This document shows positions 1-8,245 of a DNA stretch of 43,384 nucleotides, in pieces. The position numbers were made by a program, and so were the translations under genes. A model generated the notes under the pieces. It ran no database searches. It saw only the letters and a program-made list of their open reading frames with translations, and was not told the origin of the DNA. The stretch lies in assembly GCA_009775365.1 (NCBI GenBank), contig VSPM01000024.1:1-43384 (forward strand), read 5' to 3'. This stretch comes from Muribaculaceae bacterium (GTDB lineage Bacteria; Bacteroidota; Bacteroidia; Bacteroidales; Muribaculaceae). Positions within the stretch are counted from its first letter, which is position 1. Each line of letters begins with the position of its first letter.

Positions 1-134
1 ATCATGCGCTTTCTTTTCCGTTTTGGAGTGTCAGTTGTGGAAGGAAGTGCATTTTTTGCCATCTCACCCTCAAATTCCTTGCAGAAATCATCTGCAATAC
101 AAAAAATTTCAGTAACTTTACTTTCGGTAATCAT
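1..134 (-). mobile_element. IS982-family transposase, 5' end only (cut by window edge)
   Basis: On the minus strand an ATG at 134-132 opens a frame that runs without a stop to the window edge, giving 44 residues. It begins MITESKVTEIFCIADDFCKE and continues into a Lys/Arg-rich stretch (KRKRKRM). I recognise this as the N-terminus of the IS982-type transposases common in Bacteroides relatives; the DDE catalytic domain would lie outside the window. The frame is intact as far as visible, so I cannot say whether the element is functional. No terminal inverted repeat could be assigned with confidence between 135 and 230. The family call rests on recall of the N-terminal motif, not on a search. Confidence 0.72.
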
Positions 135-170
135 GATACAGTATTTATTGTTTGTTCCTCTAAATTACTA

Positions 171-222
171 AATATCAGTGATATTACCAAAAGAATCGGC
201 AACTTTTTCAAGCTGCCGATTC
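171..222. repeat. Palindrome plus stem-loop upstream of the IS remnant
   Basis: Positions 171-185 form a perfect palindrome with 7-base arms and one central base (AATATCA-G-TGATATT). Just after it, 193-201 (GAATCGGCA) and 214-222 (TGCCGATTC) are a perfect 9-bp inverted repeat, and three more pairs can form inside the 12-base loop. Read on the minus strand the stem is followed by TTTT, so it could act as a weak terminator protecting the transposase from outside transcription. It could also belong to the insertion-sequence end. The rest of 135-409 holds no gene that I can support; only the arsR promoter is visible. Confidence 0.45.
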
Positions 223-356
223 AACTTTTTATGGTGTTCCTTATCCCGAACTCGCGTATTTTATAATCGCACTAATTTTCCGAAATAATCACAATGATTC
301 AAATATGTATAAGCATATACACTCGATGATAAAATTTATCAATTTCATACAACTGA

Positions 357-388
357 TTTGGCCATATCAAATATTGTTTGTGATTTTG
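357..388 (+). promoter_or_regulatory. Promoter of the ArsR-family gene
   Basis: A TTTG at 357-360 is followed after 20 bases by TGATTTTG at 381-388, one mismatch from the Bacteroidota -7 element TAnnTTTG. The predicted start of transcription lies close to the ATG at 410. A short inverted repeat (CAAA/TTTG, 368-380) sits between the two boxes, where an autorepressing ArsR protein could bind; that operator role is inference. Confidence 0.6.
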
Positions 389-409
389 CGAACAACAAAC
401 TAAAAATAT

Positions 410-739
410 ATGGCTAAATTAGAAATAACATCCGAACAGGAACGTCTTGCAAGATATGCTAAAGCGATGGGGCATCCCACTCGAGTAGCAATCCTGAATT
501 TTCTCGCTCAAAGGAATGAGTGTTTCTTCGGGGACATACATGAAGTCCTTCCAATTGCAAAAGCTACTGTGTCGCAATATCTGAGTGAGTTAAAAGAAGC
601 AGGTCTTATACAAGGCACTATCGACCCTCCGAAAGTGAAATACTGTATCAACCCTGAAAACTGGAATATGGCAAAACAATTGTTTTCACAAATGTTTGAA
701 GACTGTTGCCCTTCAAAAAAGAATAGATGCTGTTATTAA
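410..739 (+). CDS. ArsR-family winged-helix transcriptional repressor
   Basis: A 109-residue protein of the ArsR/SmtB size class. Residues 1-30 hold the helix with AMGHPTRVAIL, typical of the family, followed by the recognition region around AKATVSQYLSELKEAGLI and a short wing. The C-terminus is cysteine-rich (DCCPSKKNRCCY, two Cys pairs), which could bind a soft metal or metalloid such as arsenite; that is inference, because the classic ELCVCDL motif in the recognition helix is absent. Proteins like this normally repress a neighbouring detoxification operon. Here the next gene is a broken ArsF/permease fusion, so the regulator appears to have outlived its targets. The ATG at 410 follows a good promoter at 357-388. 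Confidence 0.88.
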   Translation: MAKLEITSEQERLARYAKAMGHPTRVAILNFLAQRNECFFGDIHEVLPIAKATVSQYLSELKEAGLIQGTIDPPKVKYCINPENWNMAKQLFSQMFEDCCPSKKNRCCY

Positions 740-804
740 GCACTATTTTTACCCTTAATGTTCGTAATTCAACAAACATCAATCTGACTAAATATTTAAT
801 CATC

Positions 805-1320
805 ATGAAAAATTTACTTACAGTCTTAGCCCTTATGATAGGGCTAATGTCATGCGGGAACAAAGAGAATTCCTCAACAGCAAAATCACCTGAAAAGAAT
901 AGGGTGTAAGTGATCTATTTCCACGGCAAACAGCGTTGTTTAACCTGCAAGGCAATAGAGAAAATTGCAAAAGAGGTTGTAAATAATCAATTCGCAAACG
1001 AACTGGAAAATGGCACTGTAGTATTCAATATAGTTGATATATCTACTCCGGAAGGAGAACAGATAGCAGATAGGTACGAGGTTACATGGTCATCTCTTTT
1101 TATAAACAAATGGAAAGACGGTGAGGAAACACGCAACAATATGACTGAGGGCATGGGAAAAGGCCCGGCTCTTGCCCTGTTGCTTTCGGGGCCATCATTG
1201 TCGCTTCCGAATATGCTTGTCATACACAGCATGATCGGAACTAAAAAGACTGTATTATATGTAACTCTCGTTATTATTATGGCAACAATCTCAGGATGGC
1301 TTTACGGATATTTCTTTTAA
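805..1320 (+). pseudogene. Chimeric pseudogene: ArsF-like thioredoxin-fold lipoprotein fused to permease C-terminus
   Basis: The frame starts at ATG 805 with a lipoprotein signal (MKNLLTVLALMIGLMSC, lipobox LMSC), then is stopped by an in-frame TAA at 907-909. It continues in the same frame with YFHGKQRCLTCKAIEK, a CxxC thioredoxin-like motif, and a conserved-looking stretch ending RNNMTE. I recognise this as the ArsF/nitroreductase-subunit-like family seen beside ArsR in Bacteroidota. At about 1147-1152 the similarity switches abruptly to GMGKGPALALLLSGP followed by a hydrophobic tail, which looks like the last ~55 residues of a YraQ/ArsP-type permease (about 340 residues when whole). The simplest history is an internal deletion joining two operon neighbours, plus a nonsense change. 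A GTG at 910 could restart translation, but the product would lack a signal peptide. Confidence 0.75.
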
Positions 1321-1456
1321 ATTTATTAATGAAACAAAATAGCATTCCTTATTCACTATATGTATCTACGCAACGTTATAATTATATAACCGAAATGCGC
1401 ATGAGCAAAACTGCGTTATTTCCAATATCTTAATTATAGAATAATCAAGGCTTATA

Positions 1457-2287
1457 ATGAATTCATTAACATATGTATGGCACGACTGCTTTATTTACTC
1501 AAACGGCACGATTGCCATAATTTTCGATTTTTGGAAAGACCCGCTCTTGTGTGGATCAGGAAATCGCGACCATGAAAATCGGGAAAGAGATGACTTCTCG
1601 CATCTGATGCAAAAAATCATGGCTGAGTCAAAACAAATATATGTGGTCGTGAGCCATCATCATAAAGACCATTACACAAAAAAGATATTTGACTGGAGTC
1701 GGAAATTCCCAGGCATTAAATACATCCTTAGTAAAGATGTGGCCAAATATGCGCGTCACATCCTTACAAAAGACTCTATATATTCCGGAATTAAACCTGA
1801 CCCGGAAAACGTGTTTGTAGTGAGGCCCGGAGAAGTGTTTTGTGATGAATCACTAAAGATTGAAGCCTTTGACTCGACAGACATCGGCAACTCTTATGCC
1901 GTTACAGTAAATGGCATTAAAATCTTCCATGCCGGAGACCTCAACGCATGGATCTGGAAAGATGAATCCACAGAGAGTGAAATCAGTGAGGCATTGAAAA
2001 CATACGAGAGTATTCTCGACAAAATAGTATCGAAATATCCCGAATTTGACATGGCGATGTTTCCGGTGGACTCTCGCTTAGGCACAGACTATTTTACCGG
2101 CGCCAAGATATTTTTAGAAAAAATATGTGTAAGACACTTTTTCCCTATGCACTTCGGACTTGGCGACACTTCTGATGAGCAAATGAAGTATCAACTCGAC
2201 GCTGCTGACGTGCGGAATTACGCAAATCCAAGCCATGGAGAGTGCATATGCCTTCAAGCTCCGTTCAGCAGTTTCATAATGCCTTGA
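1457..2287 (+). CDS. Metallo-beta-lactamase-fold hydrolase (UlaG-like)
   Basis: A 276-residue cytoplasmic protein with no signal peptide. The metal-binding motif HxHxDH is clear at residues 67-72 (HHHKDH inside VVSHHHKDHY). A second ligand region appears as IFHAGDLNAW at about residues 156-164, with D161 a likely bridging Asp, and a later His lies in FFPMHFG near residue 232. This order fits the UlaG-type branch of the superfamily, which cleaves phosphoester or lactone bonds; the substrate cannot be told. The ATG at 1457 follows a 136-base gap with no convincing promoter. It ends 44 bases before the convergent Fur-family gene, so it is not obviously part of a local pathway. Confidence 0.85.
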   Translation: MNSLTYVWHDCFIYSNGTIAIIFDFWKDPLLCGSGNRDHENRERDDFSHLMQKIMAESKQIYVVVSHHHKDHYTKKIFDWSRKFPGIKYILSKDVAKYARHILTKDSIYSGIKPDPENVFVVRPGEVFCDESLKIEAFDSTDIGNSYAVTVNGIKIFHAGDLNAWIWKDESTESEISEALKTYESILDKIVSKYPEFDMAMFPVDSRLGTDYFTGAKIFLEKICVRHFFPMHFGLGDTSDEQMKYQLDAADVRNYANPSHGECICLQAPFSSFIMP

Positions 2288-2331
2288 CAAGACATCTTCA
2301 AAAATGATTACGTAGCAATCATGAGATCCGG

Positions 2332-2781
2332 TCAGGAACACAAATTGCAAAGACCTGTAACCACATAGTTTACACCTTCCATCACAAAGCCATCCGGAAG
2401 ATCCACTGTGGGCACAGCAGTGGTTGGGAGACAATATGTTTTTCCGCATCTCACGCAATGGAAATGCACATGCATGTCGCTCACTGAGTGTTGATGCGGC
2501 CTGCTGCATATTTCATACTTCACCGATCCCGAGCCATCGTTGATAGAGTGAATGAGGTCATGATCTATAAAAGCGGTAAGAGTTCTGGAGATAGTAGACC
2601 GGTCTACTGTCTCCAATGCTGTCTCGATGTCAAGAGAAGACAGCGGGTGAGACGCCTTTTGCAAAAATCTATAAATCATCAGTCTTACGGCTGTGGGCCT
2701 TACACCGGCATGTTTCATTAACGCCTCTGCGGTCATATCATCGCCGGAGGCTGCGGCTTCATTAATATCTATATTCTTCAT
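2332..2781 (-). CDS. Fur-family metal- or peroxide-responsive regulator
   Basis: A 149-residue protein counted from the ATG at 2781-2779. The open frame extends upstream into the end of the thioesterase gene, but that extension has no family features. An N-terminal winged-helix domain includes RLMIYRFLQKASHPLSSLDI and the recognition segment VDRSTISRTLTAF (residues 59-71). The dimerisation half carries the His-rich strand MHVHFHC (H104, H106, H108) and two CxxC pairs, C109/C112 and C145/C148, the structural zinc site typical of Fur, Zur and PerR. Which metal or signal it senses cannot be read from sequence. It lies 73 bases downstream of the acyl-ACP thioesterase on the same strand and may be co-transcribed with it. 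Confidence 0.88.
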   Translation of the reverse strand: MKNIDINEAAASGDDMTAEALMKHAGVRPTAVRLMIYRFLQKASHPLSSLDIETALETVDRSTISRTLTAFIDHDLIHSINDGSGSVKYEICSRPHQHSVSDMHVHFHCVRCGKTYCLPTTAVPTVDLPDGFVMEGVNYVVTGLCNLCS

Positions 2782-2854
2782 TTGCTGATTGATGCTGACA
2801 TCTGTTGCGATAAATATGTCGAGTCTATTCGAGGACAAAAAACGCAGACACGAT

Positions 2855-3655
2855 TTAATACTTAATACAATTCCTATGTTCTCTGAACAACCTTGCAAAA
2901 AATAATGGTGCGGAATCGGAAGCATCACACAATAGGAATGACGACAAAATCCTGTTGTCATCATCCGCTCTGAGCAATTTGGTGTCCATTCCATATTTTG
3001 CTTCGTGCATAAAAGACAATTCAAGCCTCTTTACAAAAGTCAGATCGTGTTCTTCAAGGCTGAATCTGTTGAGCAAAAGAATCACGTATCTAATAGTATT
3101 GACATGGCGATACGAATCAAGGTCGCAATATTTGAATCGATAATCAAAAGCCGGATGCGTAGCCGTCAATGCACCCTTGGCAACTTCCGCCACACAGTCT
3201 GCCTCAATTATAGGCATATGTTTTGCCTGTCTTGCAATTGGCGCTTTTTCTCCGCATATATACTCTTCCGATAGATTTAAATGCGAAAGACCTACATTTG
3301 TATGCTTCACTGTGTCCATCACCATCCATATGGAACGCGCATACCCATACAACTTTCCGGCAGATGAACAAATCTTGAAAGCTCGTTCAGAGAAATGCCT
3401 GTTGAATGTTTCTATCCAAGTAGAAATTACGTATGTCTCATTTACTTTAGGATATTCGTCTACTTCAATTGTAAGGCGCGACAAGACCCATCCAGCATTC
3501 ATAGATGCCATAGAAGGGTTCCCTATGCCCAGGCTATTGGCATGGGCAGTGGCTATGTCGATTAATTTTGACACAAGCACAGGCAACGACATCTCCTGCT
3601 CGGCATTAGTTTCTCCTGCCGAAAGAAAAAAAGATTGCGTAAAAACTGATTCCAT
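2855..3655 (-). CDS. Acyl-ACP thioesterase (FatA/FatB-type, double hot-dog)
   Basis: A 266-residue protein of the size expected for bacterial acyl-ACP thioesterases, which release fatty acids from acyl carrier protein in the cytoplasm. The N-terminal hot-dog half includes the region around NAGWVLSRLTIEVDEYPK (53-70) and a Trp/Arg-rich strand. The C-terminal half carries the catalytic-type motif D178-x-D180 followed by H184-V-N186 (DLDSYRHVNTIRYV), matching the D/N/H arrangement of the family. The ATG at 3655-3653 is the only sensible start. It is transcribed divergently from the TamL-like gene, with 70 bases between the open frames, and reads toward the Fur-family gene. Chain-length preference cannot be judged. 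Confidence 0.87.
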   Translation of the reverse strand: MESVFTQSFFLSAGETNAEQEMSLPVLVSKLIDIATAHANSLGIGNPSMASMNAGWVLSRLTIEVDEYPKVNETYVISTWIETFNRHFSERAFKICSSAGKLYGYARSIWMVMDTVKHTNVGLSHLNLSEEYICGEKAPIARQAKHMPIIEADCVAEVAKGALTATHPAFDYRFKYCDLDSYRHVNTIRYVILLLNRFSLEEHDLTFVKRLELSFMHEAKYGMDTKLLRADDDNRILSSFLLCDASDSAPLFFARLFREHRNCIKY

Positions 3656-3778
3656 AATTATTTACAAGTTTTGAAAATCAAAATCGTAACCGCAGGGTCG
3701 TCGGGAACAACAGTTCAACTTTGCGTTGTGTCAAAGGATAAAAGACCTAACGGCTCACAAAATTAATAAAAAATTTAT

Positions 3779-3786
3779 TAACTTTG
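3779..3786 (+). promoter_or_regulatory. -7 element for the TamL-like gene
   Basis: TAACTTTG is a perfect match to the Bacteroidota -7 box. No good TTTG lies 19-21 bases upstream, so the match is partial. If used, transcription starts near 3793, inside the longer open frame that begins at ATG 3726. This favours the downstream start at 3822 for the protein. Confidence 0.5.
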
Positions 3787-3821
3787 CAGTCAGGCTTATC
3801 AAAGATTCGCCTGTCAAGACA

Positions 3822-6188
3822 TTGATTCTTTCTAATTTCAATATACACAAAGCAAAACATTGCTTGCATTTAGCATGTGTGCTGTTGCCGCTGACCTTAG
3901 TTCTTGGCTGCAACAGTAGCCGACATGTGCCTAAAGAAAGCTATCTGCTTGATCAGGTAAACATTACTGTTGACGATTCAACCAACACTTTCGATGCAAG
4001 AGAGATGAGTGCCTATCTTCGTCAGCAGCCTAATCACAAGATGCTCTGGAGCATGAAATTCAGGCTTGGAATCTACAACATGAGCGGTAATGACACCACA
4101 AAGTGGTGGAACCGATGGATCAGAAAACTGGGAGAGGCTCCTGTGATTTATGATTCCACACTCATGGAGGCCGGAAATGACCAGCTTTTGAAAGCAATGG
4201 TCAATAAGGGATTCCTTAGCGCAAAGGTAGTGTCGGACACAGTGAGAGATGATAAAAAAAGAAAAATTAAAGTCAACTATACACTTATGCCCGGCGCTCC
4301 CCTCGTCATAAGAAGCATAGACTACTCGTTTCCTGATTCTGTGTTCAAAGAGATTGTGATGCGCGACAGCAGTGCATTTGTGGTGAAACCCGGCAATTTC
4401 CTCGACAGAACCGCTCTTGAGACTCAACGGGAAATAATAACGCAATCATTTAGGGATAAGGGTTATTACGGATTCTCGAAAGAGTATATCACTTTCAATG
4501 CCGACACAACTGAAGGAAGCCGGCTTGTTGATCTTTCCATGACCATCAACCCGCCATATTCAGGGTCATCCACAGCCAATGCTATCCCAAGCCATGAGAA
4601 ATATACAATCAGAAACGTATATTTCCTACCTGATTTCGACCCCTCTTCCGCAGAGTCTTTGCGGCATTATGAGGCCGCCGACACTGTAGGCTACAAAGGA
4701 ATCATTATTCTTTATGGCCAGAAAAAATATCTGCGTCCGGGGGTGCTGTATGAGAACTGCTTCATTCGTCCCGGCCAGGATTATCGGCAAAGCGAAGTTG
4801 ACCGCACTTATCAGGCATTGTCACGATTCAGCATTCTGAAATTTATCAATATACGCTTTTTGCCTTCCGATAATGTTGAAAATGACCATTATCTTGACGC
4901 ATATGTGCTTCTAACCCCTGGCAAAAGCCAGAGTTTGTCGCTTGAACTTGAGGGCACAAACTCTGAAGGCGACCTCGGTGTGGCGGCATCCGCCACATAC
5001 ACCCATCGCAACATAGGGAAAGGGTCAGAAACACTAACAGCTAAAATAAGAGGCGCCTACGAATCTCTAAGCGGCAATCTCGACGGGCTTCTTCATAACA
5101 GATATATGGAGTATTCTCTCGACCTGGGTCTTAATTTTCCCAAGTTTAAAGCGCCATTCCTGTCGGAAAAATTCAAACGTAAGATAAACGCCACAACAGA
5201 GCTCAACGTGTCGATGACATATCAGGAAAGGCCGGAATACACGCGCATTATCTCCACTGCCGGATGGTCATATAAATGGGTTCACAATCGCAACCACAAC
5301 CGATATGTGCTTACTCCCATCGACATAAACTACGTCTATCTCCCTGAAAGCACCTACAACTTCATTGACCAGATTGCGCCTGACAATCCTTTGCTCAGAT
5401 ATAGCTATGAAGACCATTTCATCATGCGTCTTGGCTTCAGTTTCTATCATTCCAACAAATGGAATGAGGTGCCCTGGAGATTAGCTATCCAGCGCAACAT
5501 CTACACTATCAGAGCTAATGTGGAATTTGCCGGAAATTTGCTCTTCCTTATGAGCAATATATTCCGCCATCACAGAGACGTGAAAGAAGACCCCTACAAG
5601 ATTTTCGGCATTCACTATTCTCAGTATTTTAAAATAAATAGCGATTTTGCATTGCTCCACACGTTTGACGAGCGCAACTCTCTTGCCTTTCATGCCGGAT
5701 TGGGTGTAGGATACCCTTACGGCAACTCGTCAATTCTCCCCTTTGAAAAAAGATTCTACGGCGGAGGAGCCAACGGTGTCAGAGGCTGGGATGTGCGCAC
5801 ATTAGGCCCGGGGCGCTATCCGGGCACCAACTCAGTAAGCGACTTTATAAACCAGTGCGGCGATATAAGACTTGATTTCAGCGCAGAGTATCGTGCCAAA
5901 CTTTTCTGGATTTTAGAACTCGGAGTTTTTATCGATGCCGGAAATATATGGACAATCCACAATTATCCCAACCAGCCCGGAGGAATGTTTCATTTTAATT
6001 CGTTTTATAAAGAGCTGGCAGCTGCCTACGGGCTGGGATTGCGATTTGATTTCACATATTTCCTTCTCAGGTTCGACCTTGGAATGAAAGCTCATAATCC
6101 CGCACTCGGCGCGGAAGAATGGCCACTGATTCACCCCAGATGGGGACGTGACTCATCGTTCCATTTTTCTATCGGATATCCATTCTGA
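3822..6188 (+). CDS. TamL-type outer membrane assembly lipoprotein (BamA/TamA family barrel)
   Basis: A large outer membrane protein with a lipoprotein signal ending in LVLGC, POTRA-like repeats over roughly the first 350 residues, and a C-terminal 16-strand barrel of the BamA/TamA type. The barrel includes the late motif RFYGGGANGVRGWDVRTLGP, resembling the conserved VRGF/Y segment of the family, and ends in an aromatic residue (IGYPF). In Bacteroidota this lipid-anchored version is paired with TamB and helps insert outer membrane proteins; no tamB is seen here. The open frame reaches an ATG at 3726, but that would put 61 residues before the lipobox Cys and lie upstream of the likely transcript start. 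A TTG at 3822 gives a normal 28-residue lipoprotein signal. Start choice is uncertain, function fairly sure. Confidence 0.85.
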   Translation: MILSNFNIHKAKHCLHLACVLLPLTLVLGCNSSRHVPKESYLLDQVNITVDDSTNTFDAREMSAYLRQQPNHKMLWSMKFRLGIYNMSGNDTTKWWNRWIRKLGEAPVIYDSTLMEAGNDQLLKAMVNKGFLSAKVVSDTVRDDKKRKIKVNYTLMPGAPLVIRSIDYSFPDSVFKEIVMRDSSAFVVKPGNFLDRTALETQREIITQSFRDKGYYGFSKEYITFNADTTEGSRLVDLSMTINPPYSGSSTANAIPSHEKYTIRNVYFLPDFDPSSAESLRHYEAADTVGYKGIIILYGQKKYLRPGVLYENCFIRPGQDYRQSEVDRTYQALSRFSILKFINIRFLPSDNVENDHYLDAYVLLTPGKSQSLSLELEGTNSEGDLGVAASATYTHRNIGKGSETLTAKIRGAYESLSGNLDGLLHNRYMEYSLDLGLNFPKFKAPFLSEKFKRKINATTELNVSMTYQERPEYTRIISTAGWSYKWVHNRNHNRYVLTPIDINYVYLPESTYNFIDQIAPDNPLLRYSYEDHFIMRLGFSFYHSNKWNEVPWRLAIQRNIYTIRANVEFAGNLLFLMSNIFRHHRDVKEDPYKIFGIHYSQYFKINSDFALLHTFDERNSLAFHAGLGVGYPYGNSSILPFEKRFYGGGANGVRGWDVRTLGPGRYPGTNSVSDFINQCGDIRLDFSAEYRAKLFWILELGVFIDAGNIWTIHNYPNQPGGMFHFNSFYKELAAAYGLGLRFDFTYFLLRFDLGMKAHNPALGAEEWPLIHPRWGRDSSFHFSIGYPF

Positions 6189-6228
6189 TTTTAACGAACA
6201 TTCATGATTAACCTTTAATATTGACAAA

Positions 6229-6882
6229 ATGAAAAAACTTGTTATATTTGACCTTGACGGCACTCTTCTTAACACAATCTACGATTTAGGGGAAGCATGC
6301 AACTATGCACTGCGCCAGATGGGGTTTGCACAACATCCTATACCGGCATATAATTATATGGTTGGCAATGGCATAAGAAAACTTATGGAGAGAGCTCAGC
6401 CTGATGCGGATGAGAAGACCATAGATGAACTACTGACGCATTTCAGATCTTACTATGACAATCATTGCACAGATGAGACAAAGCCCTACAAAGGGATTCC
6501 TGAACTGTTGAAAGAACTGACTGAGAGGGGAGTGTCGGTGGCGGTGGCTTCAAACAAATATCAAGAAGCCACTTCCAAGATTGTGAATCATTTTTTCCCC
6601 GACATACCGTTTGTGTCAATTCAAGGACAAATTCCCGATCGCCTTACAAAGCCGGACCCTTCCATAGTGTTCGCAATTTTAGAAGAGCATCCCACCCCGA
6701 AATCAGAAATATTATACGTGGGTGATTCCGGGGTAGATATGGAAACTGCCAGAAGAGCCTGTGTTGAATCAATAGGAGTGAGCTGGGGATTTCGCCCGAC
6801 ATCGGAATTGAAATCGGCTTATGCCAACCACATCATAAGTTCTCCTGCCGAAATTATTGGTTTCCTCAACGCCCCCTTCTAA
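6229..6882 (+). CDS. HAD-family phosphatase, phosphoglycolate phosphatase-like
   Basis: A 217-residue HAD hydrolase. Motif I is FDLDGTLLNT with nucleophile D8 and general acid D10, motif II is S108 (VASNK), motif III is K141 (TKPDP), and motif IV is GDSGVDME with D166 and D170. A helical C1 cap between residues about 15 and 85 fits the Gph/PGMB group, whose members remove phosphate from 2-phosphoglycolate or similar small metabolites. The exact substrate is unknown. It starts 40 bases after the TamL-like gene on the same strand and may be co-transcribed with it, though no functional link is obvious. The gene converges on the AmpG-like transporter. Confidence 0.88.
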   Translation: MKKLVIFDLDGTLLNTIYDLGEACNYALRQMGFAQHPIPAYNYMVGNGIRKLMERAQPDADEKTIDELLTHFRSYYDNHCTDETKPYKGIPELLKELTERGVSVAVASNKYQEATSKIVNHFFPDIPFVSIQGQIPDRLTKPDPSIVFAILEEHPTPKSEILYVGDSGVDMETARRACVESIGVSWGFRPTSELKSAYANHIISSPAEIIGFLNAPF

Positions 6883-6901
6883 GGAGTAGAATAGCTGAAT
6901 C

Positions 6902-6955
6902 AGCAAAGAATTTTGCTTTATTTTCATTCGGGAGCAGAAGTTTTTCTCCCGAATG
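6902..6955. terminator. Two hairpins between convergent genes
   Basis: AGCAAA (6902-6907) pairs with TTTGCT (6912-6917) around a 4-base loop and is followed by TTATTTTC on the plus strand, a plausible weak terminator for the HAD gene. A second, perfect 10-bp stem CATTCGGGAG (6925-6934)/CTCCCGAATG (6946-6955) overlaps the last codons and stop of the minus-strand transporter gene. It lacks a following T run on either strand. Confidence 0.5.
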
Positions 6956-8243
6956 ACGGGTCTATGCGCACTTTCGCACAAACTATGAGTGTGGCTACAC
7001 ACCCCACCATAACAAACCAGAAGAAATTTATAAATCCCTGAGGGCCATCTGTGCCAAAAAGATTATACACGGCAAAAGAATCATGCAGCCAACCGGCAAA
7101 CATTCCGGGAAGCATCATTCCCAACGCCATGAATGCAGTGCAGAAAGCATAATGCGATGTCTGGCTTTCACCACGGCTGAAATATATGAGATAGAGCATA
7201 TAGGCGGAAAAACCGAATCCATAGCCGAATTGCTCTACAAATATCGCTGTTGAAATCCAGAAAAAACTCTCCGGGCGGGTCATGGCAAGCACGCAATATA
7301 GCACACAAGGCAATGTGAGACTCAGAGCCATTGGCCATAGCCATTTTTTCAATCCGCCCCTGGAAATCGCTATGCCACCGGCTATTCCGCCTAAAAGCAG
7401 GGCAACAACACCCACTGTGCCATTAATGAAGCCCACTTGGGATGTAGATAGTGCAAGTCCGCCCTGCTCTCTTGAAGACACAAGGAATGGCTGCACAAGT
7501 TTTATGCACAATGCTTCCGGAAAACGATAGAGAAGCATAAATGCCAAAGCCGTCGCAACATTCGGCTTTGCAAAGAAACTTACAAATGTATTGCAGAAAT
7601 CTTTCACAATGCTCTTGGCAGTCACGCCCGGCAACGGCTTGTCAGAATCAGCCACAGGCATAAATTTAATGTGATAGAACGACACTGCCAAGAAAAACAC
7701 CGACAGTATCGTAAACACCACAGCCCATGCCATGGGAACACTTCCCATCGAAATCTCAAGATAACCGGCCAACATAACAAGTCCGCCTTGCCCTATGATG
7801 CTGGCAATTCTGTAGAAAGTTGACCTCACTCCAACGAATGCGGCTTGAGAATGCGGCGGCAATTCAAGCATATAATAGCCGTCGGCAGCGATGTCATGTG
7901 TCGCCGAAAAAAATGCCATTAGCCAGAAAACAGCCAGCGTTGAGGCAAAGAACAAACTTCCCGGAAGCAAAAACGCAACTGCAGCCATGCACACGCCTAT
8001 GAGGAACTGCATAAGAATTGTCCACCATCTTTTAGTCTTGAACAAATCCACAAAAGGGCTCCAGAAAGGCTTTATAACCCATGGGAGATAGAGCCACCCT
8101 GTGAAAAAAGCCATATCAGCGATCCCGATTCCCATGTTGACATACATAAGGACAGTGAGAGTGTTGACTGCAAAATAGGGGAGTCCTTCCGCCATATAAA
8201 GAGAGGGAATCCAAAACCAAGGCGACGAACAGAAGTGTTTCAT
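6924..8243 (-). CDS. AmpG-like MFS transporter (putative muropeptide permease)
   Basis: A 439-residue membrane protein with about 12 hydrophobic helices and no signal peptide. The opening WIPSLYMAEGLPYFAV followed by KPFWSPFVDLF matches the AmpG/PAT branch of the major facilitator superfamily (signature near helix 1: GLPY...; loop 2-3: W-x-P-x-x-D). AmpG imports murein fragments such as GlcNAc-anhydroMurNAc-peptides; related PAT members carry other substrates, so the cargo is inferred. The ATG at 8243 was chosen over an in-frame TTG at 8249, because it sits two bases after the stop of the upstream DUF4922 gene. It is the last gene of a four-gene operon that opens with an exported amidase-like protein, which supports a role in peptidoglycan turnover. 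Confidence 0.8.
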   Translation of the reverse strand: MKHFCSSPWFWIPSLYMAEGLPYFAVNTLTVLMYVNMGIGIADMAFFTGWLYLPWVIKPFWSPFVDLFKTKRWWTILMQFLIGVCMAAVAFLLPGSLFFASTLAVFWLMAFFSATHDIAADGYYMLELPPHSQAAFVGVRSTFYRIASIIGQGGLVMLAGYLEISMGSVPMAWAVVFTILSVFFLAVSFYHIKFMPVADSDKPLPGVTAKSIVKDFCNTFVSFFAKPNVATALAFMLLYRFPEALCIKLVQPFLVSSREQGGLALSTSQVGFINGTVGVVALLLGGIAGGIAISRGGLKKWLWPMALSLTLPCVLYCVLAMTRPESFFWISTAIFVEQFGYGFGFSAYMLYLIYFSRGESQTSHYAFCTAFMALGMMLPGMFAGWLHDSFAVYNLFGTDGPQGFINFFWFVMVGCVATLIVCAKVRIDPSFGRKTSAPE

Positions 8244-8245
8244 AT

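Noticed and set aside
171..185. Perfect palindrome as a phage attachment site
   Set aside because: There is no integrase, tRNA or second copy nearby; it more likely belongs to the insertion element or is an operator.
2782..3024. Longer N-terminus of the Fur-family protein
   Set aside because: The extra 81 residues overlap the thioesterase gene, carry no family motif, and Fur proteins are normally about 150 residues.
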